From Scytonema hofmannii PCC 7110 (GTDB lineage Bacteria; Cyanobacteriota; Cyanobacteriia; Cyanobacteriales; Nostocaceae), in contig NZ_KQ976354.1 in NCBI RefSeq assembly GCF_000346485.2, forward strand, positions 7,124,151-7,181,772: a stretch of 57,622 bases of DNA, in the 5' to 3' direction. Below are positions 1 to 8,675 of the stretch, piece after piece (the first letter of the stretch is position 1; each line of letters opens with the position of its first letter). The translations under genes and the position numbers were made by a program. The notes below the pieces were generated by a model. It had not been told where the DNA came from. It ran no database searches and saw only the letters and a list, made by a program, of their open reading frames with translations.

Positions 1-53
1 GGTGCCCTCTTGTCTGTCAGAATCTGATGTTGACTCTGGTGTCTCTCAAAATC

Positions 54-118
54 GGTTGAGTACGATCGCCTGTCTATCGGATTGGGTTGAGTACGATCGC
101 CTGTCTATCGGATTGGGT
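54..118. repeat. 31-bp direct tandem duplication
   Basis: A 31-base unit containing TACGATCGCCTGTCTATCGG occurs twice back to back (54-84 and 85-115), and three more bases match the start of a third unit. A GGGGGT/ACCCCC hairpin with a 3-base loop follows at 235-249. No convincing gene was seen in 1-321. The open frame across this stretch has no family signature and partly overlaps the repeat. Confidence 0.85.
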
Positions 119-321
119 ATTGAGCACATCCCCACCACCGCGCAAGTCATATCAAGAATGCGTTTGCCAAGGTAGCCCGCCCGCACTTGATTCGAGTTTC
201 GTAAATCCTGATTCTATATTCTCATTAGAGAATAGGGGGTCTGACCCCCCATTCGCCAGCTGTATCCTTAAAGAAGTCGGGGATCTTGCAGCACATCAAA
301 AATAACGTGGTCAAGTACTAG

Positions 322-765
322 TTACCAACCATATACTTTCGGATAAAGGCTATGTTGTTCTCTTATTCTTGGACGCGATATTCCTCTGTAATAAGGTGAA
401 TAGTATAATGGGCGATCGTTAACAATCACGGGATTAATCACCGTTGAGTTTCTAATTTGAGGATTAACTAAAACTGGGTTGACAATCGTGGAGTCAATAA
501 TCTTGTATCCCCCTTGTGGGTAGGGGTAATAACCTTGTGGATACGAATTATAGTTGTGTTTCAGTGGTAATCCTGTAGCGGGATTTACGGGTATAGGAGT
601 AGAAATAGGGCTACCGTAAATATAATTACCGACAGTAGGTGCTTGAGGAACGACGTAAGTAGTACCGCCTTTAATATCTACCCAGTTAGCTGAAACAGGA
701 ACAGGTGTGACTGCTACTATTGCTGCGATCGATCCCAGCCCAAGTAAACTTTGTTGCCAGTACAT
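322..765 (-). CDS. small secreted protein rich in Pro, Tyr and Asn (unknown)
   Basis: This 147-residue protein starts with a plausible signal peptide: Trp/Gln, then a hydrophobic stretch LLGLGSIAAIVAV, then a likely cleavage after VSA near residue 26. The mature part is low in charge, with PQGYYPYPQGGY-type segments and a short internal repeat of NPVLVN / NPVIVN (about residues 96-116). Beyond the signal peptide no domain is recognisable. It is probably a small exported or surface protein of cyanobacterial type. The gene stands alone and faces away from the kinase gene downstream. Function unknown; the coding call rests on signal peptide, composition and intact frame. Confidence 0.6.
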   Translation of the reverse strand: MYWQQSLLGLGSIAAIVAVTPVPVSANWVDIKGGTTYVVPQAPTVGNYIYGSPISTPIPVNPATGLPLKHNYNSYPQGYYPYPQGGYKIIDSTIVNPVLVNPQIRNSTVINPVIVNDRPLYYSPYYRGISRPRIREQHSLYPKVYGW

Positions 766-1145
766 AATTTTAAGTGTTTTTTCTTAAATAAGAATATTTA
801 ATTAAATATATCATTTTTAGTTCCTAATGGTAATAATACGTAGTTTGTTAGCATCTTAATGTCTAATAGTTCGCGCAGGCGGACTTTACCTGTATAGTAG
901 CTCATTATATTCGCCAAAACTTTTCAAATATCCTCTTACATATTTTCAGCAAAGGGATAGGCAGAATCCTGCAATTTGTGTTTCTCAGCTTTGCAAGTGA
1001 ATGTACACAAAATGATATTCCCACAGATATTTACTATTTCTATGATAACAGTCAAGGCAAAAGTCAGTAATGCTAATAAGCATTTTGATTGCAAGCACCC
1101 ACGATCTATGGGGTTTACTTCATCCTTTAGTAAAGGTAGATTTCA
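766..1145. other. 380-bp intergenic region
   Basis: This divergent region between the small secreted protein and the kinase-like gene holds a degraded copy of the interspersed inverted-repeat element at about 866-917. It should also carry both promoters, but no convincing promoter motif was identified. Confidence 0.5.
866..917 (-). repeat. degraded copy of the 121-bp inverted-repeat element
   Basis: The segment GCAGGCGGACTTTACCTGTA followed by TAGTAG and ATATTCGCCAA matches the reverse complement of the complete element at 22802-22922. It covers the hairpin arm, the TATAGTAG junction and the terminal ATTCGCCAA. Only one end is present, and the GCGAATTC core of the terminus has mutated. Confidence 0.55.
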
Positions 1146-2360
1146 ATGCTAAAAGAAAAAGAGACTTTAGTCAGGCGTTATGAAATAATTCAGCATCTTT
1201 GTAGTGGGGGATTTACAGAAACATATTTAGCTGAAGATAAATTTTTACCTGATAAACCTCGCTGCGTAGTTAAACAACTCAGACTGCGATCGCTCGACCC
1301 CGATACCCTTAAAAAAGCTAGAGAGTTATTTGAAGCAGAAGCTCAAGTCTTGGATAAATTGGGAACTCATGACCAAATTCCACAACTCCTAGGTTACTTT
1401 GAAGAAAACCAAGAATTTTATCTTGTTGAAGAATATATCGATGGCGAGAATTTAGAAAAGGAACTAGCACAGGTAAAAAAACTGAGTGAAGAGAAAGTTT
1501 TAATTCTGTTACAAGAAGTATTGGAAGTTGTCAAATTTGTACATCAAGAAAATGTCATTCATCGCGAGATCAAACCTGCAAATATTATTCGTCGCAAAAC
1601 TGATAACAAAATAGTGCTGACAGGTTTTGGTGCAGTTAAACAAGTTCAGACACAAATAGTGACTGCTGAGGGAGAAACGAGCTTTACCATACCTGTTGGA
1701 ACTAAAGGTTATATGGCTAATGAAGTTTTAGGTGGTAAACCTCGTCGTAGCAGTGATATCTACGCTTTGGGAATAACAGCCATTCATGCGCTGACTGGAA
1801 AAGACCCAGGAAAGGACGATCCACCTGAATTAGAACAAGATCCTCGTACTAGAGAACTTATCTGGCGCAAGCACGCTAACGTCAACAACCGACTCGCTAC
1901 AATTTTAGACAAAATGATTAAGTCACACTTTAGAGACCGCTACCAAGTGGTAGATGAAGTGTTAGAAGATTTGCAGAAGTTACAAAACTCTTGGGAAAAT
2001 ACAGTCAGTACGTTTACCTCGACGATCGCCACCAAAAAATTACCTTCTTTACGGCTACCAAAGTTTAAGTATGTCTTTGCTATTTTAGTCGCCATTGGTA
2101 TAGTTTCTGCAATCCCCCAACTTTTACCATCTCTTCCTAAACTATCGGTTGTTCATTTATCAAGCAACACTGAAGCACTATTCCAAGAAGGAAAGAAACT
2201 TGCTACAGATGGTAAGTATGAAGAAGCTATTCGCGTATATGATAAAGCTCTAAAACACAATCCAAAGAACGCTCATGATATTTGGGAAGCAAGAGCGATC
2301 GCTTTATTCGGTTTAGAAAAATACGAAGATTCTTTAACATCTATTGTCATTTGTCAATAG
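1146..2360 (+). CDS. Ser/Thr kinase-like protein with TPR tail; catalytic residues altered, 3' end interrupted
   Basis: This protein has the layout of a cyanobacterial Pkn2-type kinase. A glycine-rich loop (CSGGFTETYLAED) is near residue 19, the ATP lysine is in VVKQL (K43), and there is a C-lobe with SSDIYALG, a membrane segment near residues 308-328 and a TPR near 345-385. Two catalytic motifs are abnormal. The HRD motif reads HRE (E141) and the DFG motif reads GFG (T159-G160-F161-G162), so both catalytic aspartates are missing and phosphotransfer is unlikely. The frame ends inside a second TPR at ICQ, just after TTGTCATTTGTC-like repeat DNA. Decayed TPR coding sequence resumes at 3477-3716, so an HNH gene cassette probably split an older, longer kinase gene. 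Confidence 0.75.
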   Translation: MLKEKETLVRRYEIIQHLCSGGFTETYLAEDKFLPDKPRCVVKQLRLRSLDPDTLKKARELFEAEAQVLDKLGTHDQIPQLLGYFEENQEFYLVEEYIDGENLEKELAQVKKLSEEKVLILLQEVLEVVKFVHQENVIHREIKPANIIRRKTDNKIVLTGFGAVKQVQTQIVTAEGETSFTIPVGTKGYMANEVLGGKPRRSSDIYALGITAIHALTGKDPGKDDPPELEQDPRTRELIWRKHANVNNRLATILDKMIKSHFRDRYQVVDEVLEDLQKLQNSWENTVSTFTSTIATKKLPSLRLPKFKYVFAILVAIGIVSAIPQLLPSLPKLSVVHLSSNTEALFQEGKKLATDGKYEEAIRVYDKALKHNPKNAHDIWEARAIALFGLEKYEDSLTSIVICQ

Positions 2361-2581
2361 TCATTTGTCATTGGTATGATTTGCGCTCCCCTGGATTTCT
2401 TACAAATATTTAAACGACTTACCCAAAATGTTAATGCCACTTAGATTTGAGATAAAATACCCCGTCAACGTAGTGTTATAATTCGCACTGTGTCTAAAAC
2501 GCTTAAACTCTATAAAGGATAAAGGTTTTGGTAATAGCGCTAATATTGAAAGTATAAACAACTTACGACATCCAGCAACCA

Positions 2582-3001
2582 ATGGCAACGCAAAAAGTCA
2601 CGGTTGAACTTCCACAAGCCATTTTTCAACAATTGGCTCGTATTGCCTCAGCAACCCAACAGCCTTTGGAAGTCCTGGCTGCTCAAAGCATTGCCAGTAA
2701 CTTACCCCCAACGCCTGACAATGCCCCAGTAGAAATTCAGGCAGAACTTTTGCAAATGCAAACGTGGGATAGTAAAGAATTGATAGCGATCGCCCAAAGT
2801 CAAACGACTCCAGAACAGCAACAACGTCATATAGAATTATTAGAGAAAAATCAAAATGGCGAACTTACCTATAGCGAACGTCGAGAACTTAGCGAGTTAA
2901 GGATAGCAGCTGACCGCTTGATGTTACAAAAAGCTTATGCTTGGTCAATTCTCCGTTGGCGAGGACACAGAGTCCCTGCTTTAAATGAATTACCCGAATA
3001 A
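2582..3001 (+). CDS. conserved hypothetical protein paired with HNH endonuclease
   Basis: This 139-residue, soluble, Gln/Leu/Glu-rich protein has an N-terminal VTVELPQAIFQQLARIA segment resembling a ribbon-helix-helix strand and helix, followed by mainly helical sequence. It ends two bases before the ATG of the HNH gene, so the two are almost certainly co-transcribed and translationally coupled. From memory, this pair recurs in filamentous cyanobacteria. Its function is unknown; a DNA-binding or antitoxin-like accessory role for the nuclease is inference. The pair sits inside the disrupted kinase gene and so appears to have moved as a cassette. Confidence 0.7.
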   Translation: MATQKVTVELPQAIFQQLARIASATQQPLEVLAAQSIASNLPPTPDNAPVEIQAELLQMQTWDSKELIAIAQSQTTPEQQQRHIELLEKNQNGELTYSERRELSELRIAADRLMLQKAYAWSILRWRGHRVPALNELPE

Positions 3002-3003
3002 TC

Positions 3004-3429
3004 ATGGCAATTCCTGACAAAATTCGTTCTGAAGTGTTAGCAAGGGCAGGCTTTAGGTGTGAGTATTGCAAAACTTATTCCCGCTTGATTGGTATGCCTT
3101 TGGTAATGGAGCATATCCTTCCTAAAGCTGCTGGAGGTAAAGATGAATCTGAAAATTTGGCAGCTTCCTGTTATCGGTGTAACGAATTTAAAGGTGCAAA
3201 AACCCATGCAATTGATCCACAAACAAGTCAATTAGTGCCGTTATTTAATCCAAGGCAACAATCTTGGCGAGAGCATTTTAATTGGGTAAATGGTGGAACT
3301 CATGTTGCTGGTCTAACACCTATAGGTCGCGCAACTGTAATTGCTTTGCGACTAAATAACGAGTACATAACAGAGGCGAGAGTATTGTGGATTGAGAGTA
3401 ATTGGCATCCTCCTTCAAAGGAATTCTAG
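3004..3429 (+). CDS. HNH endonuclease
   Basis: This is a compact HNH nuclease of 141 residues. It has a first zinc-ligand pair C19-x2-C22, the catalytic segment MEHILPKAAGG with H37, N51 in ENLAASC, and a second CxxC (C56, C59) followed by N60. This is the standard zinc-supported beta-beta-alpha metal fold, expected to nick or cut DNA. The C-terminal part (LFNPRQQSWREHFNW) is typical of the cyanobacterial branch of these proteins. It is coupled to the upstream gene with a two-base gap. Its biological target (homing, restriction or other) cannot be told from sequence. Confidence 0.88.
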   Translation: MAIPDKIRSEVLARAGFRCEYCKTYSRLIGMPLVMEHILPKAAGGKDESENLAASCYRCNEFKGAKTHAIDPQTSQLVPLFNPRQQSWREHFNWVNGGTHVAGLTPIGRATVIALRLNNEYITEARVLWIESNWHPPSKEF

Positions 3430-3476
3430 AGAGAGCTATTATCCAGTTGAATATTGCGTGAATTTTTGAGAAGAAA

Positions 3477-3716
3477 TATATTGTTAGAAAAGCAATTGCT
3501 TTATACAAATTAAAAAGATATGAAGAAACCATTACAGCATTAGACCAAGTTACAGTATATAAACCAGATAATGCATTTGCCCGGTATGGTAAAGGATAAG
3601 CCCTCTCTAATTACAAAAATATCAGGAAGCAGTCGAAGCTTATAATAAAGCGCTGAAACTCAAGCCAGACTACACCTAAGCAAAAGAAGCAAGGCAAAGA
3701 ATTGTAGCAAAACTCT
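3477..3716 (+). pseudogene. decayed TPR remnant, probable 3' end of the kinase gene at 1146
   Basis: Translation from 3486 gives RKAIALYKLKRYEETITALD, then a stop at 3597-3599. A one-base shift restores YQEAVEAYNKALKLKPDY at 3620 onward, followed by another stop and KEARQRIVAKL. These are clear TPR helices (YxEAVxAYxKALxLxPDY). They match the style of the truncated TPR that ends the upstream kinase-like gene. The simplest reading is that the HNH cassette (about 2340-3470) inserted into the TPR-coding end of the kinase and the stranded 3' part then decayed. Confidence 0.7.
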
Positions 3717-3764
3717 AGTCAAAAGCATGAATCCATAGAACAGTAATAATGTTGGAACATTGGA

Positions 3765-5799
3765 GTGTATATGTTAGGACGAGTTTTACGTAGAACTTCT
3801 TTCCAGCGAAGTTGGTCTTGGCAGTTATTAACAAGTTCGGTTTTCCTTACAGGAACAGTTGCAGTTTGGGATTGTGCTCGTGCTCAGCTCGCAACCGATA
3901 CCACTTTAGGGAATGAAAGTTCTATCGTGACTCCTAACGTCGTTATTAATGGTTTACCAAGCGATCGCATTGATGGTGGTGCAATTCGAGGTGTCAACCT
4001 TTTTCATAGCTTTAGTGAATTTAATGTTGGTGAAGGACGGGGTGTTTATTTTAGCCATCAACCTGGAACTGAGAACATTTTGAGTCAGATAACAGGAAAT
4101 AACCCCTCCAACATTCTAGGGACGCTAGGTGTCACAGGAGGAAATGCTAACCTGTTTTTGATAAATCCGAATGGAATTATTTTTGGAACCAATGCTAGTT
4201 TGGATGTTAAGGGTTCGTTTGTAGCCACAACAGCTAACGGGATTCAGTTTGACAATCTGGGCTTTTTTAGTGCGACGAATCCAGAAGCACCTTCATTGTT
4301 GCTAACGATTAATCCAAGGGCTTTGTTTTTTAATCAGATTAATCAAAATGCAGTCATTCAAAATAATTCCATTGCACCAGCAGGTATAGATCCAGCAGGT
4401 TTTAATGCTCTAGGTTTAAGAGTACCAGATGGGAAAAGTTTGCTGCTAGTGGGTGGTAATGTCACCATGGATGGCGGGAAATTAAGTGCTTATGGTGGGA
4501 GAGTTGAGTTGGGGGGGTTAGCAGCACCTGGAAATATTACATTGAGTATAAATGGTGATAGTCAGAGCTTAAGATTTCCTGAGAATGTGACTCGTGCAGA
4601 TGTATTGCTTAGCGATCGATCTGCAATAAATGTAGAAGGATCTGGCAGTGGTAATATTACAATCAATGCCCGAAATGTAGAGCTTTTGAAAGAAAGTGCC
4701 CTTTTCGCTGGTATTGGGGAAGGTTTGGGGACACCTGAAACTGTCGCTGGGGATATTACCCTCAATGCTACTGGAGAAATCAAAGTTGCTGGTAGGAGCA
4801 GGATTGCAAATTTTGTATTCTCAGGAGCAAAAGGTAATGGAGGTAATATTACCATTGATGCTGGTTCGTTGTCATTACCAGATAACGCTCAACTTACTGC
4901 CGTAACTTTCGGACAGGGAAATGCGGGGAATGTGACAGTGCGGGCAAAAGGTGCTGTTTCTCTTGTAGAGGGTGACATCCTCAGCACGGTGGAAGCAGGA
5001 GGTGTGGGTAAGAGTGGCAATATCGATATCAATGCTGCTTCACTATCACTAATTAATAGCGCTCAACTGCTAACTTTTACTCGTGAAGCTTCTGATACCC
5101 AACCAGCAGGACAGGGGGATGCAGGTAATGTCAATGTTAAAAGGTAAACTCAACGCCGAATCTGCATCCGGTAACGGTGGTAACATCAACCTCAACAGCA
5201 ATTTACTTTTACTCCGTCGTAGTGCTCAAATCTCCACTACCGCAGGAACAGCCGAAAAAGGTGGCGATGGCGGTAATATCAATATCAACTCAAAATTTAT
5301 CGTCGCTGTCCCTAACGAAAACAGTGACATCACAGCTAACGCTTTCACAGGTCGAGGTGGTAACATCAACATTCGCTCTCAGGGAATATTTGGTATGGAA
5401 GCACGTCCCAAAGCATCAGACATCACAAACGATATTACTGCTAGTTCCAATTTTGGCTCATCGGGTATTGTCGATGTCGTTTCCCCCGACAACAGTTCCA
5501 TTCAAAACAACCTCGCTGAGTTGTCGCAAACTCCAATTGATACTAACGCTCTGATTGCCAATAGTTGCATTGTTCGCACTAACTCTCAAAAAGGTACATT
5601 TATCATCACTGGTTCTGATGGTTTGCCTAACCGTCCTGGGGATGTTTCAGTTTCAACCTATCCCACGGGTGATGTTCGTAACGTACAAGCTGAGAATATA
5701 TCGCGTCCCTGGCAAAAAGGCGATCCAATTGTAGAACCATCTGGTGTTTTTCAACTGGCTTCAGGACAACTGGTATTAAGTCGCAAGTGTTCTCAATAA
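3765..5799 (+). pseudogene. filamentous-haemagglutinin-type secreted protein (TpsA-like), frameshifted
   Basis: The N-terminal half (3765-5147) has a signal peptide and the two-partner-secretion domain, with INPNGIIFGTNASLDV (NPNG motif), followed by GNITI/GGNI beta-helix repeats. At 5139-5142 there is a run of four A. Dropping one A joins GNVNVK to GKLNAESASGNGGN and continues in frame to 5799 (tail QLASGQLVLSRKCSQ). The whole would be about 678 residues. Intact members of this cyanobacterial family are secreted through an Omp85/TpsB pore, which is not in this window. The break may be real decay, phase variation or a base-call error. A second, truncated paralogue lies at 7574-8461. Confidence 0.8.
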
Positions 5800-5888
5800 A
5801 TTGGCAATCTGATACGACTGGAGGCAATTTCCATAGCTGACAAACGCTTCAAACAATATTTAGAAAATTTACACCAAAGGAACCAGCA

Positions 5889-6133
5889 ATGAAATCTGAT
5901 CAAGAAAAAAGAACGCAGTTTTCAGCAGAGGCTCAAAAACGCATAACTGCTCGGGCGCAGGAAATAAAGAACGAACTTCACATCCTTAAGACGAGATAAC
6001 ATTACGCTTGCTACAAAGCGCGAATATCATCCGTGCTCTTGGTGGTTCTATAGAGATCGCAATTCATCTTCCCGAGCGGGAGCCTGTGAAGTTAACTTTT
6101 CCTTTTTACACTACAATTGTAGTATATAGTTAA
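5889..6133 (+). pseudogene. remnant of HigA-like XRE-family antitoxin
   Basis: An ATG at 5889 starts MKSDQEKRTQFSAEAQKRIT, which stops at 5999. Overlapping it in another frame is TLRLLQSANIIRALGGSIEI, continuing AIHLPEREPVKLTF. The segment I(I/R)ALGGSIEI...LPEREPVKL matches the usual tail of HigA/XRE antitoxins (YxxALGGxLEIxxxFPDxEPVxL). The central helix-turn-helix seems to have been lost by deletion plus frameshift. No partner toxin is adjacent. Confidence 0.55.
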
Positions 6134-6153
6134 GAAAATTTCAGGAGAAAGAG

Positions 6154-6582
6154 ATGGCGGGCGAAACCGAGCAAAGAGGAAGTTGCCTATGCGGGGCAGT
6201 TCGCATTGCAATAAAGACAATAAAGAACAGTGTGGATGCTTGCCACTGCAATATGTGCCGGAAATGGGGAGGTGGTCCTTTGCTCGCGATTGAGTGTGGG
6301 AGCGATGTGCAATTTGACGGCACTGACAGTATATCGATCTTCAGTTCTTCGGACTGGGCTGAGCGCGGCTTCTGTAGCAAGTGTGGAAGTCATCTGTTCT
6401 ACCGTCTAAAAAAATCCGGGCAATACGCGATTCCTGTTGGACTGCTTGATGACAGTGAGCAATGGGTCTTTAATCAGCAGATTTTTATCGATGAGAAGCC
6501 GCCGTTCTATGCGTTCGTGAACGAAACTAAAAACCTGACCGGAACCGAAGTTTTTGCACAGTATTCCGAGCTTTTAGAATAA
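6154..6582 (+). CDS. GFA-domain (Mss4-like) zinc protein
   Basis: This 142-residue protein has the cysteine pattern of the glutathione-dependent formaldehyde-activating (GFA) family. It has C11-x-C13, then C30-x-C32-x2-C35 in CHCNMCRKW, and C74-x2-C77 in GFCSKCGSHLFYR. These bind structural and catalytic zinc in the Mss4-like fold. Family members are proposed to act on S-hydroxymethyl-glutathione or simply to bind zinc, and the specific reaction cannot be assigned. The start is ATG 6154 with AGGAGA about 9 bases upstream. The protein is full length for the family, apparently monocistronic and unbroken, in contrast to its decayed neighbours. Confidence 0.85.
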   Translation: MAGETEQRGSCLCGAVRIAIKTIKNSVDACHCNMCRKWGGGPLLAIECGSDVQFDGTDSISIFSSSDWAERGFCSKCGSHLFYRLKKSGQYAIPVGLLDDSEQWVFNQQIFIDEKPPFYAFVNETKNLTGTEVFAQYSELLE

Positions 6583-6709
6583 GGAGGTTACTGACAGTCC
6601 CGCGACTATCTGGTAGAGTATCATCACACTTCTTAAAAGTTTCTGTAATAGAGCAATGCATATCTCGATTCAGTTTGGTTCTGCAAAAAATAATTTTTTG
6701 TCCTTTTGA

Positions 6710-6922
6710 CTACCGGAGTTGATGAAAATCTTCTTCGGTAATCTCCAATTGTTTGAGGATTTCGTGGAATAACCAACCACCGATTTCGGCATTGCCATGA
6801 GTTGGGATTGTCGTTGCTCGCCCATCAGGATGTTTCCAACGCGCATGACTACCTTTTTGTCGAGCCTTGACAAATCCCAATTTCCGTGCAACTTTCTCTA
6901 TTTCTACGGCTTTAGCAGGCAT
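6710..6922 (-). CDS. hicA: HicA-family mRNA interferase toxin
   Basis: This 70-residue protein has the HicA double-stranded-RNA-binding-like fold. It has an N-terminal helix EIEKVARKLGFVKARQKGSH with the conserved glycine and catalytic histidine (H26 in GSHARW), then the TIPTHGNAEIG strand and turn. HicA toxins cleave mRNA and are neutralised by HicB. The reading frame overlaps the end of the upstream hicB by 11 bases, so the two are co-translated. The order is antitoxin first. Both genes look intact. Confidence 0.85.
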   Translation of the reverse strand: MPAKAVEIEKVARKLGFVKARQKGSHARWKHPDGRATTIPTHGNAEIGGWLFHEILKQLEITEEDFHQLR

Positions 6923-7133
6923 TGGCTACGACTAACTCAACATCTTCAGGTAGCGATCGCCCAGTTTCTTGATATTCTTCCCGAATCATCTCAAAAACGT
7001 ACACTAGCTCACTATGTGCCTCATCTTGGGTTTTTCCCCATGCATGACAGCCTGAAATTGCGGGAATGTATGCAACAAAGGTGCCATTGTCGTCAGGACG
7101 GATAACAGTTGTGTAGTCTTGCAAAGACTTCAT
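6912..7133 (-). CDS. hicB: HicB-family antitoxin
   Basis: This 73-residue protein starting MKSLQDYTTVIRPDDNG has the HicB fold: partially degraded RNase-H-like, with FVAYIPAISGCHAWGKTQDEA and a following helix. The start is placed at ATG 7133 because upstream in-frame sequence has no family similarity. No C-terminal DNA-binding domain is present, so autoregulation by this short HicB is uncertain. The last codons overlap hicA, which it should neutralise. Confidence 0.85.
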   Translation of the reverse strand: MKSLQDYTTVIRPDDNGTFVAYIPAISGCHAWGKTQDEAHSELVYVFEMIREEYQETGRSLPEDVELVVANAC

Positions 7134-7170
7134 AAATACTGATTTTAAGCATATTTCTTTGAACCCAATG

Positions 7171-7282
7171 CTAACATAAATTGCTAGTATTTTGGTCAAG
7201 CCAAGCAATTAAATTGGAATACATGAGAAAAATTTAGCAATTCTTCTCCCAAAGTTTCTATTTGTTCTTTGGTGAATACTCG
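7171..7282 (-). pseudogene. possible DUF4351 / Rpn-family C-terminal scrap
   Basis: On the minus strand the segment FTKEQIETLGEELLNFS is followed, after a one-base frame change, by LIAWLDQN and a stop. This resembles the DUF4351 tail of cyanobacterial Rpn-like nucleases (EQLExLGEALLDFxxxxDLxxWL). No N-terminal nuclease part remains. The rest of 7283-7573 shows nothing recognisable beyond HIP1 sites and A/T-rich DNA. Confidence 0.4.
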
Positions 7283-7573
7283 AATTCACTCAATTATGGA
7301 TGAATCTATCTCCCCAAAACGATGATTTAATCAACAACTAAGAAACTAGAAAGCTTCCTTATTTTCCTCCTGCAAAATATCTTGCTCGAATTCGCTCCGC
7401 CTGCGATCGCTGTGAAAAATAACAACATCATGCTCAAGAATAACAGACCCGATCTCACTGGGCGCAAAATATGCGCCACAATCTATAAATACAAAGAGTT
7501 CAAACACGAGAGGATCTGATGCAATCGGCGTTACGGATCGAAACCAAAGTTCTACCGGGCAATAAGATTGAAA

Positions 7574-8461
7574 TTAACTTGCCTGCGGAACTATCTCAAC
7601 CTCTGTCGGACAAACCATTGAGGTCACATTCTCAGGAAATCCCAACCTCAAATTATCCCCATCAAACAGAAGATTGATATTTCCAGCTTCCACCAACCCT
7701 CCCAGATCTACTCTTCCACCAAGAGCATTTAAGCTGACATTACCACCAATAAGCAGCAAACTCTTACCATCCGGAACGCGTAAACCAATTGTGTCAAAAC
7801 CTGCTAAGTCTTTTCCTGCATCTGCAATTGAATTATTTTGAATCGATGCAGTTTGATTAATCTGATTAAAAAACAATGCCTTTGGATTAACAGTCAGCAA
7901 CGACGAAGGGACTTCTGGATTGATAGCACTAAAAATGCCCAGATTTCCAAACTGAACCCCGTTTGCTGTTGTCGCCACAAACGAACCGCTCACATTTAAA
8001 CTGGCTTTTTCTCCAAAAATAATTCCATTCGGATTGATCACAAATAAATTCAGTGGCGAATTGCCAAAAGTACCCAGGATTCCCAAAATTTCGGAGCGAT
8101 TATTTCCTGTGACCCGCGCCAAAATATTCTGAATTTCTGTATTTGGACTCAAAAAATATGCCTCTCGCCCCGCACTGACATTAAATTCCTGAAAGCTGTG
8201 GAAAAGATTGTTACCCCTAACTGCTCCCCCGCTAATTGCATCTACAGCAAAACCGTTAGTATCAAGTGGTACAACCTGCGATCGCTCATCACCCAAAGTC
8301 TCATCGGGTACAATATTACTCTGAGCAACAGCGTGATTCAGAGAATATACCACCGTCTGCAACACAACTCCACTTAGGGTTGTTAGCACCCTCAAACGCC
8401 AATCATAAATATTTACCATCTTTTTGTCTGACTTGAGATAATTCAGATCCAACCGTGTCAT
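7574..8461 (-). CDS. truncated two-partner-secretion exoprotein (filamentous-haemagglutinin N-terminal domain only)
   Basis: This 295-residue product contains a signal peptide and nearly the complete TPS domain (INPNGIIFGEKASLNVSGSF near residues 145-165; NPKALFFNQI; VPDGKSLLLIGGNV). It ends shortly after the LGFPENVT segment, where the long beta-helix would begin, with an unrelated tail (SMVCPTEVEIVPQAS). Intact relatives continue for hundreds of residues. The domain is about 65-70% similar by eye to the one at 3765 on the opposite strand. It is probably a truncated paralogue, and whether it is still secreted is unknown. A later ATG (MVNIYDWRLR) may be the real start. Confidence 0.75.
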   Translation of the reverse strand: MTRLDLNYLKSDKKMVNIYDWRLRVLTTLSGVVLQTVVYSLNHAVAQSNIVPDETLGDERSQVVPLDTNGFAVDAISGGAVRGNNLFHSFQEFNVSAGREAYFLSPNTEIQNILARVTGNNRSEILGILGTFGNSPLNLFVINPNGIIFGEKASLNVSGSFVATTANGVQFGNLGIFSAINPEVPSSLLTVNPKALFFNQINQTASIQNNSIADAGKDLAGFDTIGLRVPDGKSLLLIGGNVSLNALGGRVDLGGLVEAGNINLLFDGDNLRLGFPENVTSMVCPTEVEIVPQAS

Positions 8462-8675
8462 CTGCTGGGATATGACCGAATAATTCGTAATTCATAATTA
8501 AAAATTTAGGAATTATGTTTTCATTTGGATGCACGCCTCATACATCCGCATTGTCTAATGATTTGAGATGAAAAAGCAATAATATTTGTGACTGTGAAAT
8601 TTACTGTTATCTCAAGACCTTCAACTGCTACACCTAGCTAACTTTTTTTTTAAGTAACCATTCAGACAAGGGTTT

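Noticed and set aside
87-305. 72-codon open frame near the left edge
   Set aside because: It starts within the tandem repeat, has no family-like sequence or ribosome-binding site, and covers a palindromic repeat.
2400-2588. 62-codon minus-strand frame before the HNH pair
   Set aside because: Low-complexity, no RBS, overlaps the promoter of the plus-strand pair; probably chance.
4562-5554. Open frames in other phases within the exoprotein gene
   Set aside because: They are shadows of the beta-helix repeats; the frame with GNITI/GGNI repeats is the coding one.
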